Below, piece by piece: positions 31,988 through 42,600 of a DNA stretch of 64,000 bases. Where the stretch lies: assembly GCF_027579695.1 (NCBI RefSeq), contig NC_083575.1, positions 31,744,882 through 31,808,881 of the forward strand, written 5' to 3'. The first letter of the stretch is position 1. Each line of letters begins with the position of its first letter. Position numbers and translations under genes: made by a program. The notes below the pieces were generated by a model. The model was given only the letters and a program-made list of their open reading frames with translations, ran no database searches and was not told the DNA's origin. The stretch comes from Neoarius graeffei (lineage: Eukaryota; Chordata; Actinopteri; Siluriformes; Ariidae).

Positions 31988-32801
31988 TGTACAACAACCA
32001 TTTTTTTAAATATGAATGGAACATCAAGTATAGCAACAACAAAAATTGTAAGGGGGCGCTGTTGTTTATTTGCTCTCTGAGGGGGGGCTGACTCTCCCAC
32101 ACTTTGAAAACCCCTGAGCTAGCTTAATGTTAGCTATCATTTAATTCAAACCCAGTAGGCCTGCCTTATTGTAATGCCAAGAATGAGGTCAAGTCTGCTC
32201 TGATGATATTTATTGATTCCCTGTTGTGATTTGAAGAACTTGTTTTGTCTGGTCTTTGCCAGTTTTCTGGAAAGTAAGATGGGAAATCGGTGTATGGGGA
32301 AGGAATAGTAGAAAGGAAAGCAATGGAGAGAGATGGATGTTATTCCAGGTGGATTGTGAAGGAAAGGGGGATAAAAGTGATGAAGTGGTAGAAATTGTGG
32401 TGGCACCAATGTAAGAAGGCGTTATATCTATAAATGTATTTGTTATACTAATCTGTAAATGTTACTGTCGTACCACCATTGCATGTAGGTTGACGAAACT
32501 GCACTTGTTCATTGTGTGAAGTTCTCTTTTATGTGTCGTTGCTTGACACAGTGTAATTTTGTGTTATGAAGACTGCATGATGCCATGTCATTTTTGTTAT
32601 GAGTATCACTAAATCGGAAAAAAGTAAAATGCATGCACTGAAGTCACTGTTGGTGGTGAACAAAATTGCAACTGTTCATTGTGTGAAATTATGAATATTC
32701 TTATTTTTAAACATACAGTTGAGTGTCACTATTGCTTGGCCCAGTGGCATGTTGTGTTACATCTAAAACTAAATAAAAAAGGAAACACAAAATAAAAAGT
32801 A

Positions 32802-33088
32802 CTGGCTAGTGGCCTAGTGGTAGTGTGTCCGCCTCTCGATCGTGAGTTCTATTCACGGTCGGGTCATACCAAAGCCCATCATAAAAATGGTACCTACTAC
32901 CATCTGGCAAGGCACACTGCAATACAGATGCCAGTGGGGAGTTAAACTGTCGTGGTTACCAGAGGACTAGCCCCCCACTGTAATGCTAGCTAGCTATGTA
33001 ATAGGCGAGAGGCTGAGGGCTGCGGAAATGGAGATCGGCACTGCCCGATGCGCCACATGGCGTGGGAAGGACTTGACTTGATGAGATG
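32802..33088 (+). repeat. tRNA-derived SINE (third family)
   Basis: A tRNA-like head with A-box GGCCTAGTGGTAG and a diverged B box GAGTTCTATTC is followed by a long body (ATGGTACCTACTACCATCTG, GCGCCACATGGCGTGGGAAG) and a short TTGACTTGATGAGATG tail. A perfect 13-bp TSD AAAATAAAAAGTA lies at 32789-32801 and 33089-33101. Confidence 0.85.
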
Positions 33089-33835
33089 AAAATAAAAAGT
33101 AAAATGCACCCATAAAGTTATTGTTGGTGATAAATTGTGTCACATTCATCTCGTTATCTTAGGCGTAGCGGTGGGTTTAAAAACAGGCTGATGAATATAT
33201 GGACTAGTTGAATGAGGACTTATTGTTGAGTCTCTAAAATAGTCATTGAATTAAGTGACTTTTGTAGGTAAAATTAGGTGTTTAACAACCTGTTAAAAAT
33301 ACACCAGAATGCAGGAAATGGCATCTAATTAATTAAAAATGTTCTGGGGGAGGACAGTGTGTGTCCCCCCCCACACACACACATTAAAAATGCTTCTAAC
33401 GCCCCTGCATGGCATCATGGACTCTATGAAAAAAAACAGGACATTTTAAATTAAAATCTGGCTGCCTCTGCCAGTAAACTAAAACTGGGTCGCCACTGGA
33501 TCTTTCAGCAGGACAATGATCTGAAGCATATGTACCAATCAACACATAAATGGTTAGTTGACCACAGAATCAAGCTTCTGCCATGGCCATCTCAGTCCCC
33601 TGAACCCCATTGAAAACCTGGGGGGTGAACTGAAGAGGAGAGTGCAGAAGGGAAGGCCGAGGACCCTGGATGATCTGGAGAGATTGTGTGAAGAGGAATG
33701 GTCTCAGATACCCTGCTCTATATCTCTAACCTTATAAAATGTGATAGGAGAAGGCTCAGTGCTGTTTTACTGGCAAAGGAAGGTTGTACAAAGTATTAAA
33801 TGCAGGGGTGCCAATAATTGTGAAGCATGTCTTTT

Positions 33836-34162
33836 TCATCTCATCTCATTATCTCTAGCCGCTTTATCCTTCTACAGGGTCACAGGCAAGCTGGAGCCTA
33901 TCCCAGCTGACTACGGGCGAAAGGCAGGGTACACCCTGGACAAGTCGCCAGGTCATCACAGGGCTGACACATAGACAACCATTCACAGTCACCAGTTAAC
34001 CTAACCTTCATGTCTTTGGGGGAAACCGGAGCACCCGGAGGAAACCCACACGGACACAGGGAGAACATGCAAACTCCACACAGAAAGGCCCTTGCCAGCC
34101 CCGGGGCTCGAACCCAGGACCTTCTTGCTGTGAGGCAACAGCGCTAACCACTACACCACCAT
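33836..34162 (-). repeat. Mermaid SINE with internal deletion
   Basis: A minus-strand copy lacking parts of the core. The 9-bp TSD ATGTCTTTT lies at 33827-33835 and 34163-34171. Confidence 0.9.
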
Positions 34163-34246
34163 ATGTCTTTTAAAATTTATTTCAGTTGAAAGGTTGGATT
34201 TTTCTTCTTTTTTTTCAGTGTGAGATGAAGCTACTTCACCAAAAGG

Positions 34247-34874
34247 TGTCAAGGACCAGACAGGAGAGGAGATCAAATGCACTCAAACCACAGTTTAATA
34301 ATAACAGGGGAAAAGGGAGAATGTGTGTGAAGTTCAGTGGCAGGAGGACTGAGAGGCAGGGATGGCTGGTGGGAGCATCTGAGGTCTCCCATCCAAGTAC
34401 TGACCAGGCCCGACCCTGCCTAGCTTTTGAGATCAGACAGGATCAGGCATTGTCAGAGAGGTGTGGCTGTAGGCTGACAGCACTTGGGTATCAGGCAGTC
34501 TCCCAGCAGTAGTCCCTCAGCAAGCTGGAGATCAGGCGAAGGTACAGGAGAGGCAGGCAAGAGGCAGAGTTGACAGGACAGAAGGCAGATCAGGTTACCG
34601 GGGCTGGAGAGCAGACAGAGTCAGACGGAACAGAATATCGTCAAGAGTCAGAGTAGTAGGAACACAGAGCAGGTTATCACGCTGGAAGTTGCAGACGATC
34701 TGACACTGAGGCTTGGGAGAACTGCAGCTTAAATACACACGGGGGGAAGCAGGTGATCGGTAACAGCCAATGACAGTCACTGAAAGTTAATAAGAGGAAG
34801 TGAGAGCGGGCGTGGCCGGTAATGCTGAGTGGAGATGTACCTGAAGAGAGAAGCCCACAGGTAGGACCATGACA
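34247..34874 (-). mobile_element. Solo LTR, 628 bp, with embedded 5S rRNA-like sequence
   Basis: It begins TGTCAAGGACC and ends ACCATGACA (the TG...CA rule), with an exact 5-bp TSD AAAGG at 34242-34246 and 34875-34879. Read on the minus strand it has a TATA-like TATTTAAG near 34742 and a TTATTATTAAAC stretch near its 3' end. No internal region remains, so it is a solo LTR left by LTR-LTR recombination, or else a very short element. A 5S-like segment lies between the TATA box and the 3' end. Confidence 0.82.
34383..34504 (-). other. Circularly permuted 5S rRNA-like sequence within an LTR
   Basis: On the minus strand, 34474-34383 reads like the 5' and middle part of vertebrate 5S rRNA: GCCTACAGCCACACC, then GCAGGGTCGGGCCTGG and AGTACTTGGATGGGAGACC. 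The internal control region is well kept. Directly upstream, 34504-34472 reads like the 5S 3' end (GGGAGACTGCCTGATACCC, AAGTGCTGTCAGCC). The two pieces add up to about one 5S gene in permuted order, with GGGAGAC present at both outer edges. It is a derived sequence and not a functional 5S gene. Confidence 0.8.
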
Positions 34875-34944
34875 AAAGGTGGATTTTTTTCTAACTCTTT
34901 TTACTAATCTTTACAAGGGGTGCCAATAATTGTGTAGGGCACTG

Positions 34945-35747
34945 TACTTTAATAATATTTGGTACATTGCTCATTTTGATGTCTAGCTTGTTGTACTCAT
35001 ATTATAACTAACAGTCCAATATGAGTGAATGAAGTGATGGCATAAACCAAGGCAGCTAACACTAGATAATTTCACAATAATGTACGATTAACTGTATCAC
35101 CTTGGTGAATATTTGTGAGTTTGTTATGGTTAGCCAGTTACTCCTTTTTATAAGGCTGTTTTTATTCAGATTTTCACAAGAAAGAGAATGTGATCAACTG
35201 CAGAATTACAATTAAACTGCAAACATCCATGACCACATTCAAACGTGCACAAAGACCCTGCCTACCCTCAGTCATCCTCACCCCAGTGAACCCCCCATCC
35301 ACCACACAAGGACAGAGAGAGAGGAGTAGTGGAGAGAAGAACAACAAAAACTAACTAACCAAACAAACAAACTGGCAAATAAATTAATTAAATATTTTTA
35401 AAGCAGCCATGTACAGTCAAATAGAAATAGAACAAATAAAATTTTTGTTAGTTATTTGGAAGTTCAAGGACTATTGTCCTTGAACTTCCAAATAACTAGC
35501 AAAAATAACTAACCTTTGAAAAAAAATTGTAAGGAAAAGGTTCTCAAGTCTGAGGAAAGTCTTGTGTGTTTGATCTGAACAAGAATCTAAGTTTATCTAA
35601 ACAAAGAAAATCAACAAATTGCAGCTAACCAGCAGTCATGAGATGGAGGAGCAAGGTGTTTCCATTTCATTCAAATAGTGATTGCCAGAAATACATGATA
35701 TCAGGGCAGTCACAAAACATGTGCTATATCAGCAAGAGTCTAGGGAA
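34945..35747. other. No gene seen; contains a perfect hairpin
   Basis: AT-rich sequence beyond the right end of the Tc1-like element. The only structure noticed is the 48-bp hairpin at 35450-35497. Confidence 0.5.
35450..35497. repeat. Perfect 22-bp-arm hairpin
   Basis: The arm AGTTATTTGGAAGTTCAAGG + AC (35450-35471) is exactly inverted at 35476-35497 around a TATT loop. No flanking duplication was identified. Confidence 0.9.
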
Positions 35748-35811
35748 ATAGTAGGCTCATGAGGAGAACATGCAGGAATCAGGTGTAGCAGCACAGTCTG
35801 AAAATGTCTTA
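35748..35811 (-). mobile_element. Fragment resembling the 40.5-41.0 kb LTR
   Basis: GAGGAGAACA, CAGGAA, AGCAGCACAGTC and AAAATGTCTT occur in the same order as in the LTR around 40586-40646. It is probably a remnant of the missing 3' LTR of the gypsy element to its right. Confidence 0.5.
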
Positions 35812-36138
35812 GACCCTGTCCACACGTAGCCGGGTATCTGCTAAATCGAAGATATTTTTCTACGTTTTGGCCTGTCATCCACATGAAAACACATCAAAAA
35901 CGAATATTTAAAAAAACTCCGGGCAAAGTGAAGATTTTTGAAAACTCCGTGTATGCCTTTTCGTGTAGACAGAGATAACCTGAGTTTTGCGTTTTAGAAC
36001 GTCACAATCTGCGCCAAAAAAATGACAACAAATCTGCCCTGACGTCAAACGTGCGACCTTTGTTTACTGCAGAAGCCAGATTAAGCATGGACAAAGAGTA
36101 ATGGATCGGAGTAGTGCCTTGAAAGCGTTAATTATTGT
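35812..36138. mobile_element. DNA-transposon fragment (CCCTGTCCACACGTAGCC type)
   Basis: It opens with GACCCTGTCCACACGTAGCC and contains CATCCACATGAAAAC and AAAACTCCG. A related terminus, GACCCTGTCCACACATATGC, occurs at 61672. No coding capacity. It replaces the end of the integrase of the adjacent gypsy element. Confidence 0.55.
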
Positions 36139-37624
36139 GCAGGCAGCATGAGAGGCTGGGAGTGGCCCCAATGAGCTTGCAGAACTTCTTCCAGAGGTGA
36201 GTGGAGAACTGGGGACCTTCGTCAGACACAATGTTCATAGGCAGACCGTGAATCCGGAACACATGGTTGATAAACAGTTCTGCTGTCTCTTTAGCTGAAG
36301 GCAGCTTAGGGAGGGGAACAAAATGAGTAGCCTTAGAGAAGCGATCGATGATCGTCATGGTGCAAGTATTTCCCTTGGAACTGGGGAGGCCAGTGACGAA
36401 ATCCACCACAATGTGGGACCAAGGATGCCGAGGTACAGGTTAAGGTCTTAATAGTCTGACAGCAGGTTGGTTGCTTGTCTTGTTTCTGGAGCAGACATCA
36501 CAGGCCATCACAAAGGTCCTAACATCTCGCTGCATGGTCAGACACCAGAAGCATTGCTTGAGGACAGCAAGGGTCCAGGCTGCCCCAGAGTGACAGGCAA
36601 GGAGGGAGCTGTCCCCCCACTGAAGCACCTGGGAGCACATGCAAGGAGGCATACACAGACAGTTGGGTGGACCATTACCTGGTCCTCAATCGCCAGGCAG
36701 GGCATTTTGGACATCAGTTTCTATGTCAAGCTGGGTGGCGGCCACGAGACAATGGGCAGGGAGGTACCTTGTTGAGAATCTAGAGAAGACTGCTTAGAAA
36801 GAGCATCTGGCTTGACGTTCTCAGAGCTTGGTCTAAAGGAGAGTACAAAGTTGAAGTGGGAGAAAAGCAATGACCACCTGGCTTGACGTGCGTTGAGGCA
36901 TTTAGCAGACCTGAGGTACTCGAGGTTCTTATGATCAGTCCATATGATGAATGGAATCTCAGTCCCCTCCAACCATTGTCTCCACTCTTCCAGGGCCAGC
37001 CTGATAGATAGTAGTTCTCGATCACCAATGCCATAGTTGCATTCTACTGGAGTCATGAGATGAGAGAAAAATGTGCAGGGGTGCACCTTGTTATCCCTGG
37101 CTGACCTCTGGGACAGGACAGCTCCAATGCCCATGTCTGAGGCGTCCACTTCGAGGATGAACTGAATGGTATGGCCTGGGATGATGAGAACTGGCGCTGT
37201 GGTGAATCCGCTCTTAAGAGAAGAGAAGGCACTCTCAGCATGGTTGGTCCATGAGAAGGGGTGCTTACAGGATGTGAGTTCGGTCAGGGGAGCAGCGATG
37301 GTGCTATAGTTCCTGATAAACTTCCGATAAAAGTTAGCAAACAACAAAAAGCGCTGCAGTTCCTTACAGGAAGAGGGAACAGGCCACTTAGAGACTGCTT
37401 TGACCTTGTTGGGGTCCATTTGGACCACCCCAGGAGAAATCATAAAGCCCAAGAAGGACACAATGTGCTTGTGAAACTCACACTTCTCTGCTTTGGCAAA
37501 GAGTTGGCTCTCAAGGAGTCATTGCAGGACCTGTCTGATGTGGACCCAATGGACTTCCAATGAGGGGGAGAAGATGAGGATATCATTGAGATAAACAAAG
37601 GCAAACTGGTTAATGAAATCTCAT

Positions 37625-38006
37625 CTCATCTCATTCATCTCATTATCTCTAGCCGCTTTATCCTGTTCTACAGGGTCGCAGGCAAGCTGGAGCCTATCCC
37701 AGCTGACTACGGGCGAAAGGCGGGGTACACCCTGGACAAGTCGCCAGGTCATCACAGGGCTGACACATAGACACAGACAACCATTCACACTCACATTCAC
37801 ACCTACGGTCAATTTAGAGTCACCAGTTAACCTAACCTGCATGTCTTTGGACTGTGGGGGAAACCGGAGCACCCGGAGGAAACCCACGCGGACACGGGGA
37901 GAACATGCAAACTCCACACAGAAAGGCCCTTGCCGGCCGCGGGGCTCGAACCCGGACCTTCTTGCTGTGAGGCGACAGCGCTAACCACTACACCACCGTG
38001 CCGTCC
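37625..38006 (-). repeat. Mermaid SINE in the gypsy 1 RT
   Basis: A complete minus-strand copy with a perfect 14-bp TSD TAATGAAATCTCAT at 37611-37624 and 38007-38020. It splits RT between the [10 protein letters not shown] region and the RNase H side. Confidence 0.95.
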
Positions 38007-38436
38007 TAATGAAATCTCATAAGACATCATTGATCAGGGTTTGAAAGACAGCAGGGGCGTTAGTGAGGCCAAACGGAAGAACTAGATATTCATAATGGCC
38101 CATAGGAGTGTTAAACGCTGTCTTCCATTTGTCTCCTTCTCTTATTCGCACGAGGTGGTAGGCCTTGCAGGAGGTCCAACTTGGTAAAAAACTGAGCCCC
38201 GTGAAGTAGCTTGAAGGCAGTGGGCATGAGTGGTAGGGGATAGCAGTTCTTGACAGTGATCGCATTAAGTCCCCAATAGTCAATGTAGGGCTTGAGAGAT
38301 TTGTCTTTCTTCTCCACAAAAAAGAACCCTGCTCCAGCTGGAGAGGATAATGGATGAATAATGTCAGCTGCTAGAGACTCTGAGATGTATTTATCCATGG
38401 CCTCCTGTTCCAAGGAGAAAAGAGAATAGATACAAC

Positions 38437-40095
38437 CAGGCCTGGAATTTCATCATTTTAGGGGCAAGGCCACTTGGCCTTTTGTGCTGTCAATTTTTTG
38501 AGGGCACCAAGGCCAAAAGCCAGGTCACCAAGGCCATAAAATAAAACAATGATTTTAAGTTCACGTCTATAATGAATTTAATTTAAGGACTAATGACTCT
38601 TCTGAGGAAGACTGGAGTCTCAGTCAAAACTATCAAGCAGGTAAAGAAACATCTCCTACACTATTATGCCTGAAGATAAGAAAATATTGAACACATCTAA
38701 ACTTATCAATCCATCACCCACTTCAAAAATTGTAAAACTTATTAAACCTATATCCTCCCATAATTTTGTTCAATTGACACCGAATGTGCAAGAGCATCTT
38801 CAGACTGTACTACTACGCAGATTTTTGATTAATCAAAATTGAGCCTGGAGTACATCAAAATGTTTGCCTGTAAATGGAACATATACTAGCATGCAGGCTA
38901 CTGATTAACCCATAAGAGCCCAGACCGATTTCTCAATCAAGGAAAATTATTGAGGAAATAAAATGAACTAAATAGACGACAAAGAAAACATTTCCGACCT
39001 TTTATTTTTTTAAATAGCACTTTCATGTCTCAAGATCTGAAATATTAAATTGCAAATTTGCAGAACACTGCAACACTGTTACACTGTTAACCCGAAAGTT
39101 CATTCTATGCAAACAGTTTGAGTAAATTCCACTTTTAAAGATTATTTTTATTGCATTACTTAAACAGTATGAGTATATGAAGAGTATATGAGACAGTCTT
39201 TGGGTGTACTCATTTTTATATTTTTAGCATAATTATTACTGGGGGGGTAAATGAATAAAAGTAAATGTTAATGTTGTAATGACGCCAAAAATAATGAGAG
39301 AAAATCTCTTGCGATGGTGATCTTGTCAAGATGGCAGCAGTTACACTTCAGTTAAACAGCAAAAAGAAACATACAATACTAGTAACAAAACAATGCTAAC
39401 TGCATAGATTAAAAAAGTGGCTATGAACAGACAATAGCACATATCACGTATCATATTACGGCAGGAACAAGCAGTAGTAACATTCATGACCTTAAGCTTA
39501 AAGCTCGACAAAGGAAAAACTTGACAGCAAGCTAATTAGCATTTGTTACCGGCTACAGTCGGTACTCGGCACGTTAAAAGTGGGTCAACATTGTAACGAC
39601 ATAACGTTACTGTACAAGCAATGCTTATTTAACGTTAACAAACTTAAGCCCTATATGTTTAAATTCCTATCTTATTCGTTTGTTAATTTATCACACAGTC
39701 TTACCTCAGTCAACTTCTTCCCTCCTTCTGTGAAAATTCAACGTCTCAGACGCGGACACAAGTGGGCGGGGATGCGTTTGATTAAGTCTCCTGATTGGCT
39801 GGTGATAGATTGGTGTCAGTATAGCACGTCGGAGCGGTTCATGCCAGGCTCGAGTCCGATCCACCACTGATGAGTTGCCCAATAAGAATCCAGAATGTCA
39901 TCAAAAGACGTAATTTTTTCTCAATAGACGCAGGTGATGTTAAAGCCTATTGGCAATCATGAGGCAGACTACAAAACTGCAGGGCATCAAGGCCACTGTG
40001 GCCTTACGGCAGATATTTTTTTCCAAGGGCACAAGGCCAAATTGAGAGGGCACGAGGGCCATGGCCCTCGTGGCCCTCGTGAAATTCCTGCCCTG
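38437..40095. mobile_element. hAT-type non-autonomous element in gypsy 1
   Basis: The ends are CAGGCCTGGAATTTC and, reverse-complemented, CAGGGCAGGAATTTC. The exact 8-bp TSD GATACAAC lies at 38429-38436 and 40096-40103. Both ends are rich in AAGGCCA / TGGCCTT motifs. No transposase was seen in its 1.66 kb. Confidence 0.88.
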
Positions 40096-40506
40096 GATAC
40101 AACCCCTAGGAGATGTAGTTCCAGGTAACAGCTCGATGGCGCAATCATAGGGCCGATGTGGAGGATGAGAGGTGGCGTGAGCCATGGCTAAGGAGCACTG
40201 TGAGAGGAATGAATGGCAGGTACTGGGTGCACCATCATACAGCTGTATAACAGGTACTCGAAGCTCACGGGGGGAGGCAGGAGCGGCCACTTGACTGGTT
40301 GGAGCTGATACTGATTGGTCTGTGATTGAAGCCTGAAGGCTCTCCATCTGTGAGGAGAGTCTTCATAGGATATTGGTGATAGAGGACATGCTGTGGCGAA
40401 CAGCTATGATCTCTTGCTGATGGGATCCAAGAACGGAGCCCTGCTTAGCCAATGCAGATTTGAGAGCATCGTAGTCTGCTGGGTCCATGATGTGGTGGAT
40501 AAATTC

Positions 40507-41001
40507 TGTCACAACCTGGAGGTCATGGGAACAGATTGGACCCAATGAGCAACTACTAGAAATGAATTGAGGCATACCTGATGAGTAAGCTCGTGAGGAG
40601 AACAGACAGGAAGCAGGAGCAGCAGCACAGTCCAAAAATCTCTTCGCGAAATCCCGGGAAGGCAGAGTAACAGATGACAATAATCCCAGAGGAAAAACGG
40701 AGCCAGAAAGAACAGAGTCCTGAGTCAAAGTCTCAGTCACAAATATCAAAAATTGGCAGGCAAAAATCTTAGTCCAAAAAGCATAATCCAAGTCGGGAAA
40801 CTGAACCTGAGCGTGAACTTAACAAAACTTACGGCAAGTATTTATCTGCGTTGTGTAATTATCCTCGGTGTGTTTATATAGAGTGGATAATAGCAAATGT
40901 CTAGCAGGTGTGCTAATGTAGCGCAGGGAGAACAGGGAAAACATGGAGTGGAGCGCCAAGATGCAGACCAGGATTTGGAAGTTCCGGGTTGGATCGTGAC
41001 A
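40507..41001 (-). repeat. 5' LTR of gypsy element 1, 495 bp
   Basis: Bounded by TGTCACAACC and GATCGTGACA. On the minus strand there is a TATA box TATATAAA at 40880-40873. The predicted start about 31 nt downstream falls at GCAGATAAATAC. Immediately outside the LTR (40506-40489) lies an 18-nt leader before the gag ATG. No tRNA-type TGG primer site is seen. Confidence 0.8.
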
Positions 41002-41910
41002 TGGGGTGACAGTGGCAAGGAAAAACTCCCTCAGACAACATGAGGAAGAAATCTTGAGAGGAACCAGAATCAAAAGGGAACCCATCCTCATTTGGGTGAT
41101 AACAGATAGCGTGATTATAAGTAACTTGCTTCTATAACGGTGTCCTATGTAGTCACAAAGTACAACTGTGTAACCAGGAAATTCATTATAATTTTAACAT
41201 GAAGTCTGTTTTATTGAAGTTATAAAATGTTCATTGATGGAGACTTTAGTGCAAAACTGTTCATGACAATTGCAGTCCTAAAGTTATCATGATAATTGCA
41301 GTCCTAAAGTTATCATGGCAATTGTAGTCCTCAGTCATTATTGCAAAACTGTAAGTGTCCAGAGCCATCTTCCAAGTGAGACTTTCGACTGTGCATATGG
41401 GGCCATCTTCCACAAGAGCAATATGATGAGACTCCAGCCAAATGTAGGGCATCAAGATGGATCAGGCAGGTCAGGTCATTAACAAGCATGATAATGTGGT
41501 TGCTGTGATGTTTACTGATACAGATGTGGGTGAGCAGTGTGTACAGCAGAAGACTCTGTACATAGCCCTGGGGGGTTCCGGGTGACTGAGATGGATGATC
41601 TGTGGTAGATCCTGACTTTGTAGTCATCAGATCTCAACCTAGTTGAACACCTCAGTGGGGGATTTGGGGACTGATTTGTTAGACAGCACTGTCTAGCATC
41701 ATCATCAAAACACTAACTGAGATTACTAGAACAAACTCTCTGAGTATTTCCACTTTTTTGTATAGCTCAAGGAACAGACAGTCTCAATATAATGGAACCT
41801 GAGTGATGACTCTGTGCAACTAGCAGACAGTTGGTTTAGCTTGTTTGTCTGCTCCCTGGCCTCGGCTCTGGATTATCTCAAATTAACTAGGCCTGTTCTG
41901 AGACTATGAG

Positions 41911-42099
41911 CTATGCTGCAAGAAATGAGAGCAGCACCTTCCCGAGTGGATGGATACCTTCCTGAGTGGGATGGATACCATCCCGCTCTAACAGGCCAGC
42001 CTTGCCTGCGAAACTACTGCAATTATCTATAAAGCCCACACTGAAAACAATCTCATTACAATAGCATCTGTCAAGGGGTGGGATATACAAGTGTTTCAA
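41911..42099 (-). pseudogene. Fragment resembling a LINE-encoded SGNH/esterase-like domain
   Basis: The minus frame contains VGFIDNCSSFAGKAGLLERD and GIHPTQEGIHPLGK. The pattern FIDN...GLxxxDGIHPTxxG resembles the C-terminal DxxHP block of SGNH-hydrolase (esterase-like) domains found in fish non-LTR retroelements. It is a short isolated fragment. Confidence 0.45.
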
Positions 42100-42551
42100 A
42101 AAATTTTGTTATTATTCCACAACAGAAAGAATGGCAGGAAGAACTGAAAATAGTATTTACAAAAAATACATAATTGAATACAGAAATAAATGCAGAAACT
42201 AAACTAAAAGAAAACTGTACCGAACACTATTGTTACCAAATATAGGATAGGCCTAGATATCATCTCCAGTGCTCATGGCTCGTATACTATAGGTTTTATA
42301 GGAACACTCTTCTGCCAAAAAATTTTTTGTCTACCCTGAAAAGAATAATAATAAAAGAATAACTCTTACCACTTTCTTCAAGATTCAAGATTCCTTTATT
42401 GTCACTGCACCATACAGTACAGTGAAACTGAAGCGTGCAATCCGGTCAGTGTATTCATACAAACAAGCAGAACTCCAACCGTTCAGCCTTTTGCAGACTT
42501 TCTCAGGTTCTGATACCAATCTCTCTTCAGCAAGGGTCTCGCTACATGACG

Positions 42552-42552
42552 T

Positions 42553-42598
<46 letters not shown>

Positions 42599-42600
42599 TC
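42552..42600. repeat. (CT)n(CA)n compound microsatellite
   Basis: A CT run followed directly by a CA run. The open frames through it are artefacts. Confidence 0.95.

Larger units (their letters stand above)
28948..32116 (+). mobile_element. hAT transposon (inner), potentially autonomous
   Basis: The terminal inverted repeats are CAGGGCTTTTCAAAGTGTG on the left and CAGGGGTTTTCAAAGTGTG on the right inverse, with C/G-rich runs just inside. The exact 8-bp TSD AGCTAGCT lies at 28940-28947 and 32117-32124; it is itself palindromic. It contains an uninterrupted transposase gene, a 3' minisatellite and a Mermaid SINE. Apart from the SINE (361 bp), nothing visibly disables it. Confidence 0.92.
28323..33407 (+). 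mobile_element. hAT transposon (outer), 5.1 kb with nested hAT
   Basis: The ends are CATGGGCGTCACC and, reverse-complemented, CAGGGGCGTTAG. The exact 8-bp TSD CATGGCAT lies at 28315-28322 and 33408-33415. It sits in the transposase relic of the Tc1-like element. It carries a short N-terminal hAT coding exon at 28808 and is itself split by the hAT at 28948-32116. Confidence 0.88.
27930..33805 (+). pseudogene. Tc1-like transposase relic, split by a 5.1-kb hAT
   Basis: The first segment (to 28314) includes FNWNCVLWSDETKMELFTN and TVKYGGVLWCCG, the catalytic-core signature of Tc1/mariner DDE enzymes (the DET aspartate and the GGxxxxWxC loop). The second segment, after the hAT (33416-33805), includes [15 protein letters not shown] (usually written WPSQSPDLNPIEN in this family) and a C-terminal [11 protein letters not shown]. 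Frameshifts and stops occur in both. It explains the Tc1-type ends at 25045 and 34944. Confidence 0.8.
25045..34944 (+). mobile_element. Tc1-like transposon inflated to 9.9 kb by nested insertions
   Basis: The left terminus is TA CAGTGCCATCCACAATATTGGCAC (from 25045, repeated at 25537). The right terminus, ending GGGGTGCCAATAATTG TGTAGGGCACTG TA at 34944, is inverted to it. A plus-strand transposase relic lies inside (27930-28314 and 33416-33805). Between the ends are seven Mermaid copies, a palindromic insert, two nested hATs, another tRNA SINE and a solo LTR. The boundaries are good but the element is dead. Confidence 0.75.
36139..40488 (-). pseudogene. gag-pol relic of gypsy element 1
   Basis: The gag start reads MDPADYDALKSAL (40488) and later SFLSQCSLA. 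This runs directly into the pol phrase [17 protein letters not shown] near 40140, showing a deletion of roughly 1.2 kb compared with element 2. RT follows ([34 protein letters not shown]), then FLGFMISPG and the RNase H stretch [15 protein letters not shown] with [10 protein letters not shown] (37461-36721). The integrase zinc region (36652-36440) and core ([14 protein letters not shown]) end abruptly near 36139. Multiple frameshifts and stops are present. It is non-functional. Confidence 0.88.
36139..41001 (-). mobile_element. Ty3/gypsy element 1, internally deleted and invaded
   Basis: A minus-strand LTR retrotransposon with the 5' LTR at 40507-41001, a gag start at 40488 and pol fragments down to the integrase at 36139. 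Most of gag and the protease are missing. It is interrupted by a hAT (38437-40095) and a SINE (37625-38006). Its 3' end is replaced by a DNA-transposon fragment. It resembles element 2 closely in pol and has the same short leader between LTR and gag. Confidence 0.88.

Noticed and set aside
34383-34504. A genuine 5S rRNA gene
   Set aside because: The order is permuted and several stem positions are changed. It lies inside an LTR and has no T-run terminator in the correct place.
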